Assembly: GCF_900113765.1 (NCBI RefSeq)
Contig: NZ_FOQO01000001.1
Span: forward strand, 310,001-374,000
DNA from: Parapedobacter indicus
GTDB taxonomy: Bacteria > Bacteroidota > Bacteroidia > Sphingobacteriales > Sphingobacteriaceae
DNA: 64,000 nt
Reading direction: 5' to 3'
Shown here: piece after piece, positions 24,311 through 33,134 of the stretch
Layout of the letters: every line of letters begins with the position of its first letter
How positions within the stretch are numbered: the stretch's first letter is position 1
Made by a program: the position numbers and the translations under genes
The notes under the pieces: model-generated
Told to the model about the DNA's origin: nothing
What the model saw: the letters and a program-made list of their open reading frames with translations, nothing else
The model's database searches: none

Positions 24311-26872
24311 CTACTTGATACCAAACCTGATCCCCGCATAGAACATTCGGCCGGTGACGGGACCCCACAGCAGCGAGGAATCGAAAAACTGGCTGAAAGG
24401 CTGGTCGGCAGCCAATACAGGATTTCGTTGAAAAAAGTCGGTAAGGTTCTCTCCACCGATGTAAAGATCAATGGGTTGGCTCTTGCCGATGGTTTTGCTG
24501 ATCTGGGCATTCATGGTGGTATATGCACGAGAATATTCCGGCAGCTGGTATTCCATTGGGTTAGCCGCTGTAGAAGGCAGTCGCTTCTGACCAGTAATGT
24601 TGAGCGTATAGTCAAAATGCCAACCACCGCTGTGCGTGGCATAGCCGAGGTTGAGAAAACCCCGATGGCGAGCTACTAACGGCCGCTGCAATAATGTATG
24701 GGCATAGGTGGTCTTTACGTCAAAAAGCCGGTAAGCCATCCGTGCCTCGAAATGCGGTAATGGCATCAGACGAAGCTCGGTTTGCAGACTATTGGAGTAA
24801 GATTTGCCGTTAAGGTTATAAAAAGCCAGCTCACGTGGGTTTTCATAGTCCACCACCACCTGGTTGATAAAATCATTTCTGAAAAATTCGGCACTGAAGG
24901 AGGCTTCCCTGTGAAACAACCGAAACGATTGATCGAAGCTGATTCCCGAGTTCCACGCAATTTCCGGCTTCAGGCCATAGGCATTTTTAGCGTCGTTTTC
25001 GGTTGCGATGCGGACCATCCGCGAACTGGCCAACGCTGCCGTATTTTCCGCAAAAATATTGGCCGTACGCTGCCCACGGCCGCTGCTGATCCGAAAACTG
25101 GTGCCAGCCATGGGTTGATAACGCACATGTGCACGCGGTGTGGCAAACCAGCCATATAGATTGTTGTAATCGCCCCGGATGCCCAATACCAGGTCGAATT
25201 TCTCAGATGGACCGTATGTATATTCGAAAAATCCGCCCGGAACGACTTCGGTGCGAGCAAACCGCTGCCCGATGTACCGTTCGTCATACCGGTCGTATTG
25301 CATGCTCAGGCCCATGCGGTATTTATGCACCACGGTGCCGATGATATCCTGGTAAATCAGGTTAGCATAAGCATTCCGTTGCCCGGCGTCATAGGTGCGT
25401 AAGCCGAAATAGGACGTTTGGTTGTATGATGTGCCCGATAATTGCAAACCAATGCTGCGTTGGGTCTGTTGCGGAAATACGTAACCAATTTTGGCGAATG
25501 CTTCATACCGTTCGATGTCGAATCCCAGTCCGTATCGGTTTTTCGTCAGCTTATCCATTGCCGGGTCAAAGTCTAGCTGGCCACCAGTACGGTCATCACT
25601 GAGAAACTTGATGCCAAACTGAAGCATGAATCCCTTCCCGTCTTCGTATTTCCACCTGCTGATTCCCGAAAAAAGATTGCCTATCGGAATATCCCGGAAA
25701 CCATTGTTGCTGAAGTTCATGTTTTTGTTGTACATGAAATTGTCATGAAGCAGCAGTCCGCCTGTCCACCGTTCATTAAACCGTTGCGCTAAGTTAAGGT
25801 TGATGTCAGACCTGCCCATGTTGTTGGTATAGGCATTGAAAAATAGCCGTTCAGACGTTTCCGGTTTCTTCAGCTCCACATTAATTTGTCCCGCAATGTT
25901 TTCGAAACCATTGACTACCGAGCCGATGCCTTTTCCAATTTGAATGGATTCAATCCAGGTTCCAGCGATGCTGTTAAGTCCGAGTGGCGTAGCCAATCCG
26001 CGTGGCCCCGGCAGGTTTTCCACCGTTAATTGCGTATAAATGCCACTCAAGCCGAGCATCTGGATCTGTTTGCTGCCGGTCACCGCATCGCTGCTCACTA
26101 CGTCTACCGAGGCGTTGGTTTCGAAGCTCTCGCTGAGGTCACAACAAGCGGCTTTAAAGAGTTCCTGCCCGGTCAAGACTTCCAGGCGTGTAGGACTGAG
26201 CGCTGAAATGTAATTGGAGCGCCGTCTCGCCGATACGGTTACTTCGGCCAATACATTGTCTTTGGCCGTAACCACCACCACCTCGTTTGGATCGGTGATG
26301 GTCAGCGTATCGGGCTGGTTTCCTGCATAAGAGATGATGAGCTGTTTAACGTGTTCCTGGTGGTCAATTCTGAATACCCCAGAAGCATCGGTTTGGGCAT
26401 GGAGGGTAGCGTCTTCCACCCAATGTACGTTGGCCGATTCGATGGGAGAGAGCTCGCCACGGTTATTTTCCTGCATGACGATGCCCATCACCGCGTGGGT
26501 GTCATGATCCTGTCCAGTGGCCTTATGCACGTTTGCCTCGTCCCGGTAGTGGCAACAGGATGGTAGCTTTTTATATGCCTCGGCGTTTGCCTGACGTCCC
26601 TCAACATCATGACCTGCGGAAAGGATACGTGCTTTGGCGGCTTCCACATCGTATGTCGCGGGATCGAATGAGAGGGCCAGCAACTGTGTACTGGCTTCCC
26701 AATGTACGTTCTCCAGGCCATCTGCCTTGGCAGCTTTTTCTATCCGGGACTTGCACATGCCGCATACCCCGGCTACGGTAAGTGTGATGTTTTCACGGTT
26801 TTGGGCGATCGATACTGAAACCGATAGCAGTAGCAATAGTGTAATGTATGCTTGTTTAATAAGATTAGTCAT
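24311..26872 (-). CDS. TonB-dependent receptor with N-terminal heavy-metal-associated domain
   Basis: 853 residues. A signal peptide (1-23) is followed by an HMA-type domain (about 28-95) with a metal-binding C37-x2-C40 in VAGVCGMCKSRIEKAAK. A Cys/His-rich spacer (SCCHYRDEANVHKATGQDHDTH) comes next, then a carboxypeptidase-regulatory-like domain (about 125-205), the plug (about 215-335: LTGQELFKAACCDLSESFETNASVDV...IQIGKGIGSVVNGFENIAGQINVELKKP), and an outer-membrane barrel ending in an aromatic-rich strand, FYAGIRFGIK. The HMA domain and neighbouring Cys-rich gene suggest copper or another soft metal, or a metallophore complex, as the substrate. It lies 108 bp downstream of the HYC_CC_PP gene. 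Confidence 0.9.
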   Translation of the reverse strand: MTNLIKQAYITLLLLLSVSVSIAQNRENITLTVAGVCGMCKSRIEKAAKADGLENVHWEASTQLLALSFDPATYDVEAAKARILSAGHDVEGRQANAEAYKKLPSCCHYRDEANVHKATGQDHDTHAVMGIVMQENNRGELSPIESANVHWVEDATLHAQTDASGVFRIDHQEHVKQLIISYAGNQPDTLTITDPNEVVVVTAKDNVLAEVTVSARRRSNYISALSPTRLEVLTGQELFKAACCDLSESFETNASVDVVSSDAVTGSKQIQMLGLSGIYTQLTVENLPGPRGLATPLGLNSIAGTWIESIQIGKGIGSVVNGFENIAGQINVELKKPETSERLFFNAYTNNMGRSDINLNLAQRFNERWTGGLLLHDNFMYNKNMNFSNNGFRDIPIGNLFSGISRWKYEDGKGFMLQFGIKFLSDDRTGGQLDFDPAMDKLTKNRYGLGFDIERYEAFAKIGYVFPQQTQRSIGLQLSGTSYNQTSYFGLRTYDAGQRNAYANLIYQDIIGTVVHKYRMGLSMQYDRYDERYIGQRFARTEVVPGGFFEYTYGPSEKFDLVLGIRGDYNNLYGWFATPRAHVRYQPMAGTSFRISSGRGQRTANIFAENTAALASSRMVRIATENDAKNAYGLKPEIAWNSGISFDQSFRLFHREASFSAEFFRNDFINQVVVDYENPRELAFYNLNGKSYSNSLQTELRLMPLPHFEARMAYRLFDVKTTYAHTLLQRPLVARHRGFLNLGYATHSGGWHFDYTLNITGQKRLPSTAANPMEYQLPEYSRAYTTMNAQISKTIGKSQPIDLYIGGENLTDFFQRNPVLAADQPFSQFFDSSLLWGPVTGRMFYAGIRFGIK

Positions 26873-26980
26873 CTCGTGTAATTTGATTCTCGCTGTTGGT
26901 TTAATCCGGATCCGGTGCGCTGCACCGATATTCCAACGGACGACGTTGTTTTCGTTCGGCCGTTGGCGAATAATCAGCTA

Positions 26981-27454
26981 TCAAATACGATAGGTACAGT
27001 GTTGGATAAATAAGGGTATTAAAGCGTCTGGCGGGCCGTGGTTCACTGCCCGTGCAGCATCATGGATATTCAGCGGCAGGTCGATGACATAGGCCAGGGT
27101 AAACACCAATAACTCCAGCGGATAGATCTTTGTCAGCTTTTTATAGGCACTGGGAAGGTGTTCCTCGGTGGTTTTCTTGGCTTCAATCTTTACGTTTTGG
27201 CAGTGTCCATGTCCTGCCTGATTGATGGTACAACTATCGTTGCTGTCGTCGGTACAGCAAGTGATAGCTTCTTTTTCCTTTTCGTGGTGCGTTAAACAGA
27301 GCGGGCAATCGTCAGGATTAGGTTCTTCGGGCGCATATTCCATGATGAATTTTTGAAGCTCTCCGCAGCAATAGTGCAAATGCACGGTAGCCCCCGTTGC
27401 CGAGCATGTGTAGATGAACGTAAGTAATATGACGAATACTTTTGCCACGATCAT
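26981..27454 (-). CDS. HYC_CC_PP-type Cys/His-rich exported protein
   Basis: 157 residues with an N-terminal hydrophobic segment (about 5-20). Its conserved pieces are HYCC (27-30), CPLC (50-53), CC (66-67) and further Cys/His residues (SCTINQAGHGHCQN), with a hydrophobic stretch near 113-127. This is the pattern of the Bacteroidota family named for its HYC...CC...PP motifs, of unknown function and often next to TonB receptors. Metal binding is likely from composition. A TACCTTTG box ends only 1 bp before the ATG, so translation may be leaderless or begin at the GTG two codons later. Same strand as, and just upstream of, the HMA-TonB receptor. Confidence 0.75.
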   Translation of the reverse strand: MIVAKVFVILLTFIYTCSATGATVHLHYCCGELQKFIMEYAPEEPNPDDCPLCLTHHEKEKEAITCCTDDSNDSCTINQAGHGHCQNVKIEAKKTTEEHLPSAYKKLTKIYPLELLVFTLAYVIDLPLNIHDAARAVNHGPPDALIPLFIQHCTYRI

Positions 27455-27455
27455 G

Positions 27456-27463
27456 CAAAGGTA
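27456..27463 (-). promoter_or_regulatory. -7 box TACCTTTG for the HYC_CC_PP / TonB receptor unit
   Basis: The complement reads TACCTTTG with TTG motifs about 16-19 bp further upstream, consistent with a Bacteroidota promoter. Transcription would begin at or just inside the annotated ATG at 27454. Confidence 0.55.
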
Positions 27464-27602
27464 AGGAAAGGGCGTTCAACAACGAATAGTTAATTTGTTT
27501 ATTAAATGTCAAAAACCTGGATTGTTACCGATAGGTGGTTATTTCCTAAGTTTTTCCCGTTTTAGCTGGTTAATTTGTATTGTTTACTAAAATAAAATAG
27601 CC

Positions 27603-28049
27603 ATGAAAAAGTTATTGATAGGATTTACAGTCATGTTATTGACAAGTTTTTCAGTGATGGCCCAGAAAGGCCCGCGTGGAGTCCCTGCGATCGTATTGAA
27701 TGCATTCCAACAGCAATTTCCGAAAGCGCGGCAAGCGGAATGGGAACGGCGGAAAGATGGTACCTTCGAGGTGGAGTTTAACGTTGGTTTGGTAGGGCGC
27801 GATCAAAAGGCATTTATCAGTGCCGATGGAAAAGTGTTAAAACACGAAGAAGAATTGTCGGCTTCTGCGCTGCCGGATGCGGTCAAGAAACAGGTCAAGA
27901 CCGAATTTGATGGATATCGGATCGATGAAGTGAAGAAAATTGAGGAGGCCGGAAAAATCACATACGCGGTCGATTTGGAAAGCCGCTACGGCGATCTAAA
28001 GGTTTCTTTTGACCAAGACGGTAAGATTTTAAAAGAGCGGATGGACTAG
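27603..28049 (+). CDS. Exported PepSY-like protein
   Basis: 148 residues. A signal peptide ends SVMAQ (about 20). The mature part holds two related halves, VPAIVLNAFQQQFPKARQAEWERRKDGTFEVEFN and LPDAVKKQVKTEFDGYRIDEVKKIEEAGKITYAVDLES, which match the PepSY-like (DUF2874) fold seen in small periplasmic Bacteroidota proteins. The role is unknown; such proteins may bind or inhibit other envelope proteins. Its stop overlaps the trpA stop by 4 bp tail to tail. Confidence 0.85.
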   Translation: MKKLLIGFTVMLLTSFSVMAQKGPRGVPAIVLNAFQQQFPKARQAEWERRKDGTFEVEFNVGLVGRDQKAFISADGKVLKHEEELSASALPDAVKKQVKTEFDGYRIDEVKKIEEAGKITYAVDLESRYGDLKVSFDQDGKILKERMD

Positions 28050-28834
28050 TATCCATCCGCTATCTCCTTCAGCTGATGGATAAATGCCGGAATTTTTTTC
28101 TCGTAATTGGATTCACTTAGCAACCGCACGAAAGCACTTCCCACAATGGCACCAGCTGCATAATCTGTAGCGCGCATGAACGCGTCTCTGCTGGAGATGC
28201 CAAAGCCCACCACAACCGGATTTTTCAGGTTCAGATTCCGTATGCGCGAAAAATACGCCGCGGTATCTTCGGATACAGCGAGATTTTTGCCGGTAGTGGC
28301 CGACGATGATAACAGGTAGATGAAACCGGTAGAAAGCCCATCGATTTTCCGGATGCGTTCTTCCGACGTCTGCGGTGTAACCAAAAAAATGTTGCTCACT
28401 CCATTTGCTTCGAATACCTCCTGATAACGCTCCTCATATTCGTACATCGGTAAATCCGGAACAATAACCCCGTCCACTCCAACGGCTTTGCACGATTCGC
28501 AGAATCGTTCCACGCCATATTGTAATACGGGGTTGACATATCCCATTAATAATACCGGGATGCTGATGTGCCTGCGCAGTCCTGCAAGCTGGTCAAAAAG
28601 TACCTGCAGCGTCATCCCGTTGCGGAGGGCTACTTCGGAGCTGTGCTGGATGACCGGGCCGTCGGCCACCGGATCGGAGTAAGGGAAACCGATTTCAAGG
28701 AAGTCCGCGCCTGATTTCTCCAAGGTTTCCGCGATTGCCAGGGTACTGTTCAATGTGGGATAACCTGCCGTGTAATAAATGGAGAGTATGCGTTTGTTGC
28801 CCTCGTTGGCAAATAATTCGTTGATCCTATTCAT
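28046..28834 (-). CDS. trpA: Tryptophan synthase alpha chain
   Basis: 262 residues. It cleaves indole-3-glycerol phosphate to indole and glyceraldehyde 3-phosphate. The catalytic acids are visible as Glu47 in FLEIGFPYSDP and Asp58 in DPVADGPVIQ. PVLLMGYVNPVLQYG and GVIVPDLPMYE are family signatures, and the phosphate loop is GFGISSRDAF. It begins 2 bp after the trpB stop and is the last gene of the trp cluster. Confidence 0.97.
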   Translation of the reverse strand: MNRINELFANEGNKRILSIYYTAGYPTLNSTLAIAETLEKSGADFLEIGFPYSDPVADGPVIQHSSEVALRNGMTLQVLFDQLAGLRRHISIPVLLMGYVNPVLQYGVERFCESCKAVGVDGVIVPDLPMYEYEERYQEVFEANGVSNIFLVTPQTSEERIRKIDGLSTGFIYLLSSSATTGKNLAVSEDTAAYFSRIRNLNLKNPVVVGFGISSRDAFMRATDYAAGAIVGSAFVRLLSESNYEKKIPAFIHQLKEIADGY

Positions 28835-28836
28835 CG

Positions 28837-30021
28837 TTAAAAGCCAAAATATTTCATGTAATTATCCAAGTCTTTATCGCCCCGCCCGGAAAGACAGATC
28901 ACGACATTCTCGTCGCCCTTGAAGGTCATTTTTTCCAGTTGCGCCAAGGCATGAGCGCTTTCAATGGCCGGTATGATGCCTTCGAGTTGGGTAAGCAGGA
29001 GGCCGGCCTGCATCGCTTCATCGTCTGTGGCACTGGCATATGTGGCACGGCCCGATTTATACAGCCAGGCATGCTGGGGGCCGATACCCGGATAATCCAA
29101 TCCCGCAGAGATCGAGTACGGTTCGATCACCTGTCCGTCGTCCGTTTGCATCAGAATAGAGCGGCTGCCGTGGAGCACGCCCTCGCGTCCCAATAAGGTC
29201 GTGGCCGCCGATTCGCCCGAGTACACACCTTTTCCAGCAGCTTCCACCGCAATTAGCTTGACCGAAGGTTCATCCAGAAAGTGATAGAACATGCCGGCCG
29301 CATTGCTGCCGCCACCCACGCAGGCTAGGGCATAATCCGGGGTTTCAATTCCTGTTTTCTCTTGTAATTGCTTCCGGGTTTCGGCGGAGATAATCGACTG
29401 GAACCGGGCTACCATATCCGGATAAGGATGCGGTCCCACCACGGATCCGATGATGTAGTGCGTGTCTACAGGATTGTTTATCCAATCGCGTAGCGCTTCA
29501 TTGGTGGCGTCCTTGAGCGTCTTGCTGCCCGACTCGGCGGCAATCACTTCCGCGCCCATCATCTTCATACGAGCCACGTTGGGTGCCTGCCGTTCAATAT
29601 CGACGGCTCCCATGTAAACCACACATTGTAGTCCCTTGAGGGCACAGACCGTTGCGGTGGCTACGCCGTGTTGTCCGGCACCCGTTTCCGCAATGATGCG
29701 TCGCTTGCCGAGTCGCTCTGCCAGCAGAATTTGCCCGATGGTATTGTTGATCTTATGCGCCCCAGTATGGTTGAGATCTTCCCGTTTTAAAAAGATGTTG
29801 GCACCATACCGCTCCGAAAGTCGTTTAGCCAGATAAAGCGGAGAAGGACGTCCTACATAATCCCTAAGTAATTGGTCAAACTCCTGTTTGAATCCCTCAC
29901 TTTGGATGATTGCGATGTATTGCTGCCGTAACTCTTCGACATTCGGATAGAGCATTTCAGGGATATAGGCACCGCCAAAATCACCGTAATAGCCTTTTTC
30001 ATTTACTTGGTATTCACTCAT
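28837..30021 (-). CDS. trpB: Tryptophan synthase beta chain
   Basis: 394 residues, the PLP-dependent subunit that joins indole and serine. The PLP lysine is Lys90 in HTGAHKINN; the glycine-rich phosphate loop [12 protein letters not shown] and the E-T-G-A-G-Q-H-G segment are intact. The sequence is of the standard TrpB1 type that pairs with TrpA. It overlaps trpF by 8 bp and is followed after 2 bp by trpA, so the genes are coupled. Confidence 0.97.
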   Translation of the reverse strand: MSEYQVNEKGYYGDFGGAYIPEMLYPNVEELRQQYIAIIQSEGFKQEFDQLLRDYVGRPSPLYLAKRLSERYGANIFLKREDLNHTGAHKINNTIGQILLAERLGKRRIIAETGAGQHGVATATVCALKGLQCVVYMGAVDIERQAPNVARMKMMGAEVIAAESGSKTLKDATNEALRDWINNPVDTHYIIGSVVGPHPYPDMVARFQSIISAETRKQLQEKTGIETPDYALACVGGGSNAAGMFYHFLDEPSVKLIAVEAAGKGVYSGESAATTLLGREGVLHGSRSILMQTDDGQVIEPYSISAGLDYPGIGPQHAWLYKSGRATYASATDDEAMQAGLLLTQLEGIIPAIESAHALAQLEKMTFKGDENVVICLSGRGDKDLDNYMKYFGF

Positions 30022-30643
30022 CGTTGATGGTCTGTAATGTCTGTTTTAATAGTTCAATGTCTTTGATCCCGGGTGCAGTTTCGAATTTCGAGTTCAGATC
30101 CAGCGCATAAAGCCGATCGTCATCAATCTTTAGGGCTTCCTGGATATTTTCGATACCGATACCGCCGCTTAGAAAGAACGGTTTTTCGAACGTATACCCC
30201 TCAAGCAGTTTCCAGTTAAAGCGCATACCTGTTCCGCCGTGCTGTTTGCTTTGTGTATCAAATAGATAATAATCTGCGGTGTGCTCGTATTCGCCAAGGC
30301 GTGCCCAATCAAACCGCTCGTCGATGCCAAAGGCTTTGATAACGGTCGTGCCGGTTGCCTTTAACCTTGCACAGTAAGCCGGGGCTTCATTTCCATGTAG
30401 TTGCACCGCGTGAAAGCCGTATTGCCGTATATAGCTGTTTACCTGCTCCTCATCGGCATCAACAAACACACCCGTCTTATTGGGTCCTTCCAATTGAGCC
30501 ATCCAGTTGGCATCAAAGGAAGACCCAACAAAGCGTTTGGAGGCCGGATAAAAGATGAAGCCGATGTAATCGGGCTGCAAAGTCAACACGTCCCGTATAT
30601 TTTCGGGATCCCTCAAACCGCATATTTTAATTTTTGGTTTCAT
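30014..30643 (-). CDS. trpF: Phosphoribosylanthranilate isomerase
   Basis: 209 residues from ATG 30643 ([16 protein letters not shown]); a TTG five codons upstream is open but unnecessary. The catalytic Cys of the KICGLRD motif, the HGNE strand ([10 protein letters not shown]) and the C-terminal phosphate site [11 protein letters not shown] and [14 protein letters not shown] are present. It converts N-(5-phosphoribosyl)anthranilate to CdRP. It lies 46 bp after trpD, where trpC would be expected in many relatives. Confidence 0.95.
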   Translation of the reverse strand: MKPKIKICGLRDPENIRDVLTLQPDYIGFIFYPASKRFVGSSFDANWMAQLEGPNKTGVFVDADEEQVNSYIRQYGFHAVQLHGNEAPAYCARLKATGTTVIKAFGIDERFDWARLGEYEHTADYYLFDTQSKQHGGTGMRFNWKLLEGYTFEKPFFLSGGIGIENIQEALKIDDDRLYALDLNSKFETAPGIKDIELLKQTLQTINDE

Positions 30644-30689
30644 TTTTTGTGCCCGCAAAGATTGCTAAGTTTTTCGCGGATATCGCTAA

Positions 30690-31679
30690 TTATCCCGCTA
30701 CCAACTTTTTGAAACTATCCAATGCCTTCTTGCCGAGTAGCGAAGCTTCCGCTTCATAGTAGCAGTCACCAAAGCTTTTTTCCGGATGGATGGTTCGTAT
30801 GGCGATGGCTGCGTTGACGAGAACCACGTTGTTTTGTGCCGTGGTACCGTTCCCTTGGATAACCGCTGTAAATATTCCCGCGGCTTCTTCTACAGTATCC
30901 CCACCGTGTATCGTTTCGGGAGACAGCGGCGTGAAACCAAGTTGCTGGATACTGCAAAAGTTTTCACCCCGGTTGCTGATCGTTTTAAAATCACCAGTCA
31001 ATGATATCTCGTCGTATCCGTCCAACGCGTGTAGTATTGTATATTGTTTGTTCGTCTGTTGATATAGATAACCATAAAGACGGGCCAATTCAAGACTGAA
31101 TACGCCGACGGATTGATAATGTGGATTAGTGGGATTGACCAACGGACCAATCATATTAAAAAAAGTCTTCACACCTAATTCCCGACGGATGGGCGCTACG
31201 GTTTTCATCGCCGGATGGAACAGCGGAGCATGCAGGAAACAGATGTTGGCGTTATCCAATTGGCGGCTGATGGCACCTTTGTCGTTGGTAAACCGATAAC
31301 CCAGATGCTCCATCACATTAGACGACCCACAACCAGATGAAACACCATAGTTGCCATGCTTCGCGACAGGATAACCTGCACCCGCCACCACGAAGGAAGC
31401 CAGTGTCGAGATATTGAATGTATTTTTTCCATCGCCTCCCGTGCCACAGAGATCAATTAGTTGATAACCGGGAAAATCGAGTTTTAAGCAGAGATCATAC
31501 ATTGCATCCCGAAACCCTTCCAATTCTTCTACCCGGATGCTCCGCATTCCATATGCCGTCATAAACGCAGCGATCTGCGAAGGGTTATACTTTCCGGAAG
31601 CAATGTTAGTGAGGATCTCATACGCCTCACTTCTGGTGAACGTTTTAAATTCAAATAAATGTGCCAGTATTCGTTTCAT
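30690..31679 (-). CDS. trpD: Anthranilate phosphoribosyltransferase
   Basis: 329 residues. It transfers phosphoribosyl from PRPP to anthranilate. The PRPP/Mg site DLCGTGGDGKNTFNIST, the KHGNYGVSSGCGSSNVMEHLGY segment and FFNMIGPLVNPTNP are diagnostic. It is the first gene of this trp cluster and lies 28 bp downstream of the T-tract of the putative attenuator. Confidence 0.96.
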   Translation of the reverse strand: MKRILAHLFEFKTFTRSEAYEILTNIASGKYNPSQIAAFMTAYGMRSIRVEELEGFRDAMYDLCLKLDFPGYQLIDLCGTGGDGKNTFNISTLASFVVAGAGYPVAKHGNYGVSSGCGSSNVMEHLGYRFTNDKGAISRQLDNANICFLHAPLFHPAMKTVAPIRRELGVKTFFNMIGPLVNPTNPHYQSVGVFSLELARLYGYLYQQTNKQYTILHALDGYDEISLTGDFKTISNRGENFCSIQQLGFTPLSPETIHGGDTVEEAAGIFTAVIQGNGTTAQNNVVLVNAAIAIRTIHPEKSFGDCYYEAEASLLGKKALDSFKKLVAG

Positions 31680-31706
31680 TCTGCGTGTTCATCGCTTGAA
31701 AAATGC

Positions 31707-31739
31707 CAAAAAAAAGGCTTGCCGGTAAATGGGCAAGCC
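31707..31739 (-). terminator. Attenuator terminator upstream of trpD
   Basis: On the minus strand GGCTTGCC (complement of 31732-31739) pairs with GGCAAGCC (complement of 31716-31723) around an 8-nt loop, followed by TTTTTTTT (31708-31715). It lies between the leader peptide and trpD. An upstream GGCAACC (around 31774-31780, just after the leader stop) could pair with the 5' arm as an antiterminator, with one bulged base. Confidence 0.75.
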
Positions 31740-31787
31740 GCTATACGTTTCAGTAACTATTACTTACAGTAGGAGGTTGCCTCAGCA

Positions 31788-31835
31788 TCAACTGCTACGC
31801 CACCACCAAGTAATATGTTCTGTTTGAAAATTCAT
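31788..31835 (-). CDS. Putative trp leader peptide (MNFQTEHITWWWRSS)
   Basis: A 16-codon frame read on the minus strand as ATG AAT TTT CAA ACA GAA CAT ATT ACT TGG TGG TGG CGT AGC AGT TGA. Three consecutive Trp codons at positions 10-12 are followed 49 nt later by a terminator hairpin with a T8 tract, then by trpD. This is the arrangement of trp attenuators, where stalling at Trp codons when charged tRNA-Trp is scarce favours an antiterminator. The chance of a Trp triplet in so short a frame just before a trp operon is small. A candidate promoter lies directly upstream. Translation is not proven. Confidence 0.72.
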   Translation of the reverse strand: MNFQTEHITWWWRSS

Positions 31836-31845
31836 TCGCTTGTGG

Positions 31846-31877
31846 CAAAGATGCGTTTTTGTTTTGAAAGATGCAAG
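31846..31877 (-). promoter_or_regulatory. Candidate promoter of the trp leader
   Basis: On the minus strand CTTG (complement of 31874-31877) is followed after 20 nt by CATCTTTG (complement of 31846-31853), a one-mismatch match to TAnnTTTG. Transcription would start about 5 nt before the leader ATG at 31835. Confidence 0.4.
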
Positions 31878-31896
31878 TAATTGGAGCGGTTAAACT

Positions 31897-32118
31897 TCAG
31901 TATTCATCCTCGTTGAAAAAGAAATCGTCTTTGGTCGGATAATCAGGCCAGATCTCCTCTATATTTTCATATGGCTCACCATCGTCTTCCAATGCCTGCA
32001 GGTTTTCAATCACTTCCACGGGAGCACCCGAACGGATGGCGTAGTCGATAAGCTCGTCTTTTGTTGCCGGCCAAGGTGCATCTTCCAAATGTGACGCTAA
32101 CTCTAATGTCCAATACAT
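31897..32118 (-). CDS. DUF2795 small acidic protein
   Basis: 73 residues beginning MYWTLELASHLEDAPWPATKDELIDYAIRSGAPVEVIENLQAL, the conserved DUF2795 helical core found as a standalone protein in Bacteroidota. The C-terminal third is very acidic (DDGEPYENIEEIWPDYPTKDDFF). Function is unknown. The start is fixed by the family N-terminus. It is upstream of, and co-directional with, the trp leader. Confidence 0.88.
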   Translation of the reverse strand: MYWTLELASHLEDAPWPATKDELIDYAIRSGAPVEVIENLQALEDDGEPYENIEEIWPDYPTKDDFFFNEDEY

Positions 32119-32148
32119 AACCTATCAATTTAAGTTCTCAATTTTGCG

Positions 32149-32156
32149 CAAAAATA
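32149..32156 (-). promoter_or_regulatory. -7 box TATTTTTG for the DUF2795 gene
   Basis: The complement reads TATTTTTG (TAnnTTTG), 30 bp before the start at 32118, in an AT-rich 221-bp gap. Confidence 0.4.
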
Positions 32157-32339
32157 TAATATTTCTATTATGATTTTTTAATTTTTTGTCGATATTTTTT
32201 GTGTTTAGATTAAGGGGTTGATTTATAGTGTTTTATTGTTGATAATATCGTTTTTTTTACAAAAAGATGGCTTTTTCAGAACCTAAATCTGTGCTTTTCG
32301 ACGCTATTACGGCAGTCTTTACTATCGCAATAGTGGCTA

Positions 32340-33095
32340 TCAGATATTTTCAAAATCAGTTCCTTTTTCGCGCAATGCAGCTAATCGGGGAGATACACTT
32401 TTGACGTCTTTATTGGGATAATCGTCTTCAATGAGACCGTCCCGCATGCGTACGATCCGATGCGCATGTTGCGCAATATCTTCTTCGTGCGTGACGAGAA
32501 TAATGGTATTGCCGCGGGAATGTATTTCCTCCAATAAGCCCATGATTTCGATGGAGGTCTTTGTATCTAAGTTGCCGGTAGGCTCATCCGCCAAAATGAT
32601 GGAAGGGTTGTTAATAAGCGCACGCGCCACGGCAACACGTTGGCGCTGTCCGCCGGAGAGTTCATTCGGTTTATGGTCCACGCGATTGCCCAATCCAACA
32701 CTTTCCAAAGCCTTTTGAGCCATTTCTTCCCGGCTTTTTTTGCTATATCCCGCATAAATCAGTGGCAGCGCTACGTTGTCCAACGATGTAGAACGGGGGA
32801 GTAGGTTAAACGTTTGAAACACAAAGCCGATCTCTTTGTTGCGTACCTCAGCAAGTTCATCGTCGCTCATATCGCTCACATTGATCCCGTTCAGAATATA
32901 GTCGCCCCGGGTAGGGGTGTCTAAGCAGCCCAGTATATTCATCAACGTGGACTTGCCTGAGCCCGATGGGCCCATCAGGGCAACAAATTCACCTTTGTTG
33001 ATTTCAAGGCTTACCGATTTCAGTGCATGAATGGTTTCCGCACCGATGACATACTTTCGTCCAATATCCGTAATCTGAATGAGGGGTTGCGACAT
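32340..33095 (-). CDS. MacB/LolD-type ABC transporter ATP-binding protein
   Basis: 251 residues with Walker [11 protein letters not shown]-loop [13 protein letters not shown], signature [15 protein letters not shown], Walker [14 protein letters not shown] and H-loop LVTHEEDIA. The NLLPRST and [16 protein letters not shown] wording is typical of MacB-type exporter ATPases, which work with a FtsX-like permease. None is adjacent. About 25 C-terminal residues ([23 protein letters not shown]) extend beyond the core. The acyltransferase gene lies 39 bp upstream on the same strand. Confidence 0.9.
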   Translation of the reverse strand: MSQPLIQITDIGRKYVIGAETIHALKSVSLEINKGEFVALMGPSGSGKSTLMNILGCLDTPTRGDYILNGINVSDMSDDELAEVRNKEIGFVFQTFNLLPRSTSLDNVALPLIYAGYSKKSREEMAQKALESVGLGNRVDHKPNELSGGQRQRVAVARALINNPSIILADEPTGNLDTKTSIEIMGLLEEIHSRGNTIILVTHEEDIAQHAHRIVRMRDGLIEDDYPNKDVKSVSPRLAALREKGTDFENI

Positions 33096-33134
33096 AGCAT
33101 CTTTTTTCTGTGAGACGTATAGGAACCGGTAAAG

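Noticed and set aside
30644..30689. A hidden trpC between trpD and trpF
   Set aside because: Only 46 bp are available and no indole-glycerol-phosphate synthase motif appears in any frame around it.
31707..31739. The hairpin before trpD being only the terminator of the DUF2795 gene
   Set aside because: It is 158 bp beyond that stop and separated by a promoter-like sequence and a leader frame with three Trp codons, so attenuation explains more of the sequence. Dual use remains possible.
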